From Gulosibacter sediminis (GTDB lineage: Bacteria; Actinomycetota; Actinomycetes; Actinomycetales; Microbacteriaceae), in contig NZ_CP097160.1 in assembly GCF_023370115.1 (NCBI RefSeq), positions 1,612,001 to 1,676,000 on the forward strand: a DNA stretch of 64,000 nucleotides, in the 5' to 3' direction. A program made the translations under genes and the position numbers. Of this stretch, positions 62,201-64,000 are shown in pieces (positions within the stretch are counted from its first letter, which is position 1; the number at the start of each line of letters is the position of its first letter). The notes under the pieces are model-generated. The model was given only the letters and a program-made list of their open reading frames with translations, was not told the origin of the DNA and searched no databases.

Positions 62201-64000
62201 GAAGATCGTCGCGAGAAACTGTCGCTTGAGAATCTCGACCGCGTCGAGGTACGTCGCCGGCGCGGGCACCTCGCCGTTGATGAGCTCGAGCGGCTCCTGG
62301 TACCAGGCGAGCTGATCGTGCCGCCCCGGTACGAACGCGAGCGCGAGCGCGCTCCCACTGAGGCGACCGGCGCGGCCCACGCGCTGCACGTAGTTCGCGA
62401 CGGTTCGCGGCAGCGAGGCGAGGACGACGGTCGAGAGGTCGCCGATGTCGATACCCATCTCGAGCGTCGGCGTCGCCACGAGCACGTTCGGCGCATCGGG
62501 CTGCGTCTCGGCACCCTTGAACGCCTGCTCGTAGGCGAGGCGCACGTCGTCGGGCAGCAGGCTCGTGTGCTCGCGGGCGACCACGCGGCGCATGTTCGAC
62601 TCGGCGTAGAGCGTGCGGTAGTAGTTGTCGGGCTTCAGCGCGTGGCGGCGCAGCATGCCGTCGTGGCACTGCAGCACCGGGCATCGAGCCCCGTCGAGCT
62701 GCGCCACGGTCGTGGGGCTGCCCGCGGTGAGCGCGCCGCAGCTGTCGCACTCGAGCATCGTGTTGCCGGCGGTGAGGTCGGCGTCGGATGCGGGGCGCAC
62801 GAGAATGCGCTCGGGCGCGAGCGCGAACGCCGGGCTCGTGCCACCGCGCTCCACGTGGTGGGTTTCGACGAGCTCGCCCTCCGCGAGCGCGTCGAACAGC
62901 CGTCGCACGAGCCGCCCGCTCGCCTCCTTCGGCACATCGAGGATGCGCGAGGTCCAGCGCGCGTACCAGCCGGTCGGCGAGGTGAGGTCGTCGAGCAGGT
63001 ACTCGGCCTTGCCGTGCTTCGGGTTCGCGCCGACGCGGGCGAAGGCGGGCGCTGAGCGACCCTTCGGGAACGCCGGCATGCCCTCGCGGTGCGGCCGCCC
63101 ACCCCAGACGCGGTACCGCAGCCCGCTGTCTTTGATGTAGGCCTTGAGCCACGGGTGCATGATGCCGCCGCGCGAACGCAGCTGCTCGAGCACGCCTCGC
63201 GCCCAGGCGACGAGCGTCGGCCCGGCGATCTCGCCGTCGCTGCCGAGCTCGGCATTGAATTCAAACCCGCTCACGGCCTCGCGGGCGAGGCGTTCGAGCA
63301 GCTCGGGGGTGCCGGTGTCGACCTCGGCCGTCACCGAACCGGTCTTCTCGAGCGTGCGCGCGAACGACGACTGCAGCCCGAATTCGAGGCTGAGGTCGAA
63401 GGCCATGCGCTTTGCGACGCGGCGGCGCGTGGGCAGGTCGACGTTGTTCGCGTCGGCGGTCTGCCAGAAGCTGCGAAAGCTCTCGCGGTCGACGATGTCG
63501 GGCCCGAGCAGCCGGTAGCGGTCGGCCTGAGTCGTCGCGCGCGCGAGCATCTCGGTCGCAAGTTCGGCGAGGGTGCGCGTCTGCGTGCCGAGCGCCCGAC
63601 GAATCGCGTTGCGCAGCCCGAAGGTGTGCGCGCGCGACTGCACGAAGCCGGCGCGGTGCGCGGCGTCTTGCACGCTGTCGGTAAAGACGAGCTCTTTCTT
63701 CTCGGCGTCGTCGAGCTCGCCGTCGCCGAACAGCGAGGTGGTCACCACCGAGAGCAGCGTGGCGACGGCGGCGCCCATGAAGCGAATGCCGTCGCGCTGC
63801 CCGCACGCCGGGCACACGTCGTTGCGGGTGTCGCGCTCGGCGTCTTCGCCGTCGAGCCAGCGAACGGGGAGAATGTTCGTGTCGACGTCGCCGCCCTCGA
63901 GCCCCGGATGCGTCGCGAACACGCTGCGCTCGCGCACGTCCCACCACCCGAAGCCGGGCACGGGCTCGTTCTTCTCGTAGTGCTGGTCGGCCTCGCGGTC
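59261..64000 (-). CDS. DUF1998 helicase fused to Vsr-like nuclease (5' end outside window)
   Basis: 1579 residues visible; the N-terminus with Walker A and DExH motifs lies beyond 64000. Helicase C half: NVLVATPTLEMGIDIGDLST, then VLASLPRTVANYVQRVGRAG (about 515-560 of the visible part). Several zinc-binding pairs: CPACGQ, CDSCGAL, CCPTCGHVHDL with CPRCGEA, CRECGHRD. The DUF1998 (MZB) site is CVCQHEQRAACHRC near 1120. A C-terminal domain (about 1230-1310) has ARPDFLFES, LAVFLDGYQFHA and TTVISLTWEDV, like Vsr/DUF559 endonucleases. The combination fits a DNA-targeting helicase-nuclease. It is the first visible gene of the cassette. Confidence 0.9.
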   Translation of the reverse strand, partial: DREADQHYEKNEPVPGFGWWDVRERSVFATHPGLEGGDVDTNILPVRWLDGEDAERDTRNDVCPACGQRDGIRFMGAAVATLLSVVTTSLFGDGELDDAEKKELVFTDSVQDAAHRAGFVQSRAHTFGLRNAIRRALGTQTRTLAELATEMLARATTQADRYRLLGPDIVDRESFRSFWQTADANNVDLPTRRRVAKRMAFDLSLEFGLQSSFARTLEKTGSVTAEVDTGTPELLERLAREAVSGFEFNAELGSDGEIAGPTLVAWARGVLEQLRSRGGIMHPWLKAYIKDSGLRYRVWGGRPHREGMPAFPKGRSAPAFARVGANPKHGKAEYLLDDLTSPTGWYARWTSRILDVPKEASGRLVRRLFDALAEGELVETHHVERGGTSPAFALAPERILVRPASDADLTAGNTMLECDSCGALTAGSPTTVAQLDGARCPVLQCHDGMLRRHALKPDNYYRTLYAESNMRRVVAREHTSLLPDDVRLAYEQAFKGAETQPDAPNVLVATPTLEMGIDIGDLSTVVLASLPRTVANYVQRVGRAGRLSGSALALAFVPGRHDQLAWYQEPLELINGEVPAPATYLDAVEILKRQFLATIFDEIAARGGQQGTRRAIDVLASADADTPLGHVIDEIQEFGGELLERYLACFDTVDADGARRSLLRDDSVAELRAWLRAGDDGVVPVAADLAAASRAFALEVDRLDRRITETSRLIEELEKRAEAPAATEEDASELRAAVSIHRMLRRTRAELDNEFWVAALERVGVLPNYTLLDDAVDLDVAVSWIDADTQVFAQESFRYTRDASNAIRDFAPGATFYAQGLAIEVDSVETGANGEAVHTWVCCPTCGHVHDLTLEQVAELGPCPRCGEAAFADTGQQLLAIELEKVSAQVRRDEHLISDASDERVQHHFTMLDLADIDPDAVLTQWFDAKTGFGVKYARAVTLRTLNLGTQRDGSGSAERLLGGVTTSAPLFRVCRECGHRDTEPGDNSWREHQPWCSHRKLRDEDPVQVALARTLETQGLLLRLPDAVQTDEFVLPSLAAALRLGLREVIGGDPQHLDIALVRDVSHAGAGTATFTGLLVHDRVPGGTGYLADHATPDGLERILVSALEVLEACVCQHEQRAACHRCLLPFAPGRATKNVWRSTGVRVLRQLLGVPRDDVESAPRHHWEVKAEDPGKRDSGSALEQQFRTALLGGLEVMAATVTQQPTTFGNSLTVTMPQRSLITVQPEQHLAGARPDFLFESSNAADGRLAVFLDGYQFHATQAIDRLADDAAKRAAIRETGTTVISLTWEDVDEFLRGVPAELPSWARESRTYDGLGTQLGLNAGDIERIFANPMSRILDWMRDPQLAMSAWQRILAALPMLMIGTGQTAELGERSVAAAALECLDAPLPPGAPTAAQRRDGSFVAVTQYQPGGSGPTFTSALVLDDGADALADAGFRAQWREYLHWSNVLGHDAANTVVSTRSLLAGASDVAATPAVPGGTPDYAFGSQWQLALEYALPDEVEALAPLQQAGVVPAPEVGEELETGVLVLASWPDARLAFAPGLGESELALVRDAGFEARDAAGIINYFTERGGA

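Noticed and set aside
50793-64000. Classic DISARM system
   Set aside because: No methyltransferase, no separate DrmB, and UvrD and DUF6361 genes that are not part of classic DISARM; only relatedness is claimed.

Overview
The window is high-GC DNA with dense, mostly uninterrupted coding. Its codon use, the garA-ftsR-MerR block, SbcCD without a RecB-type partner, and several Shine-Dalgarno-less starts preceded by TAnnnT boxes all point to an actinobacterium, most likely Micrococcales/Microbacteriaceae. That placement is an inference from gene content and style. No rRNA, tRNA or CRISPR array was recognised.

Layout. (1) 1-5.3 kb: 3'-truncated pyruvate carboxylase, then the garA / ftsR / second MerR block that links central metabolism with cell-division control, including a perfect MerR-type palindrome. 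(2) 5.4-16.5 kb: DUF3097, a membrane protein, SbcD/SbcC, a DinB-like protein, an esterase, a flotillin with its own terminator, and HrpB helicase. (3) 16.5-34.7 kb: a luciferase-like monooxygenase with its FMN reductase, a DeaD-type RNA helicase, small metabolic enzymes, a class II aldolase, a PemK/MazF-like protein with an ArsR regulator and an intradiol-dioxygenase-like lipoprotein, a broken NmrA-family gene, an OpuC-type osmoprotectant transporter (four genes), an old yellow enzyme, a YhdH-type reductase, and a LysR regulator divergent from an EamA exporter.

(4) 35.3-45.2 kb: one long plus-strand cluster. It holds a Fe3+/aminoethylphosphonate-type ABC transporter (binding protein, two permeases, ATPase), an unrecognised protein, a HAD phosphatase, a PhnD-PhnC-PhnE-PhnE transporter and an RpiR/SIS regulator. 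Two runs of 11-nt direct repeats resembling the Streptomyces PHO box precede its two halves, so I read it as a phosphate-starvation organophosphorus uptake cluster. No C-P lyase, phosphonatase or phosphite dehydrogenase is present, so the substrate is unknown.

(5) 45.2-47.6 kb: DUF4870 protein, a membrane protein behind a 19-bp-spacer (MerR-type) promoter, its likely MerR regulator, and a RibD/DHFR-like reductase. (6) 47.6-64 kb: an accessory region. It contains a malic-enzyme pseudogene with several lesions, an Mrr-like restriction endonuclease, a lipoprotein gene broken by a six-copy octamer repeat, and a tightly overlapping minus-strand set: DUF1998 helicase fused to a Vsr-like nuclease (cut by the window edge), UvrD-like helicase, DUF6361 protein, phospholipase-D-like protein and SNF2-like helicase. 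This five-gene set resembles DISARM/Dpd-type defence islands but matches none that I can name, and it is the strongest candidate for an under-described system.
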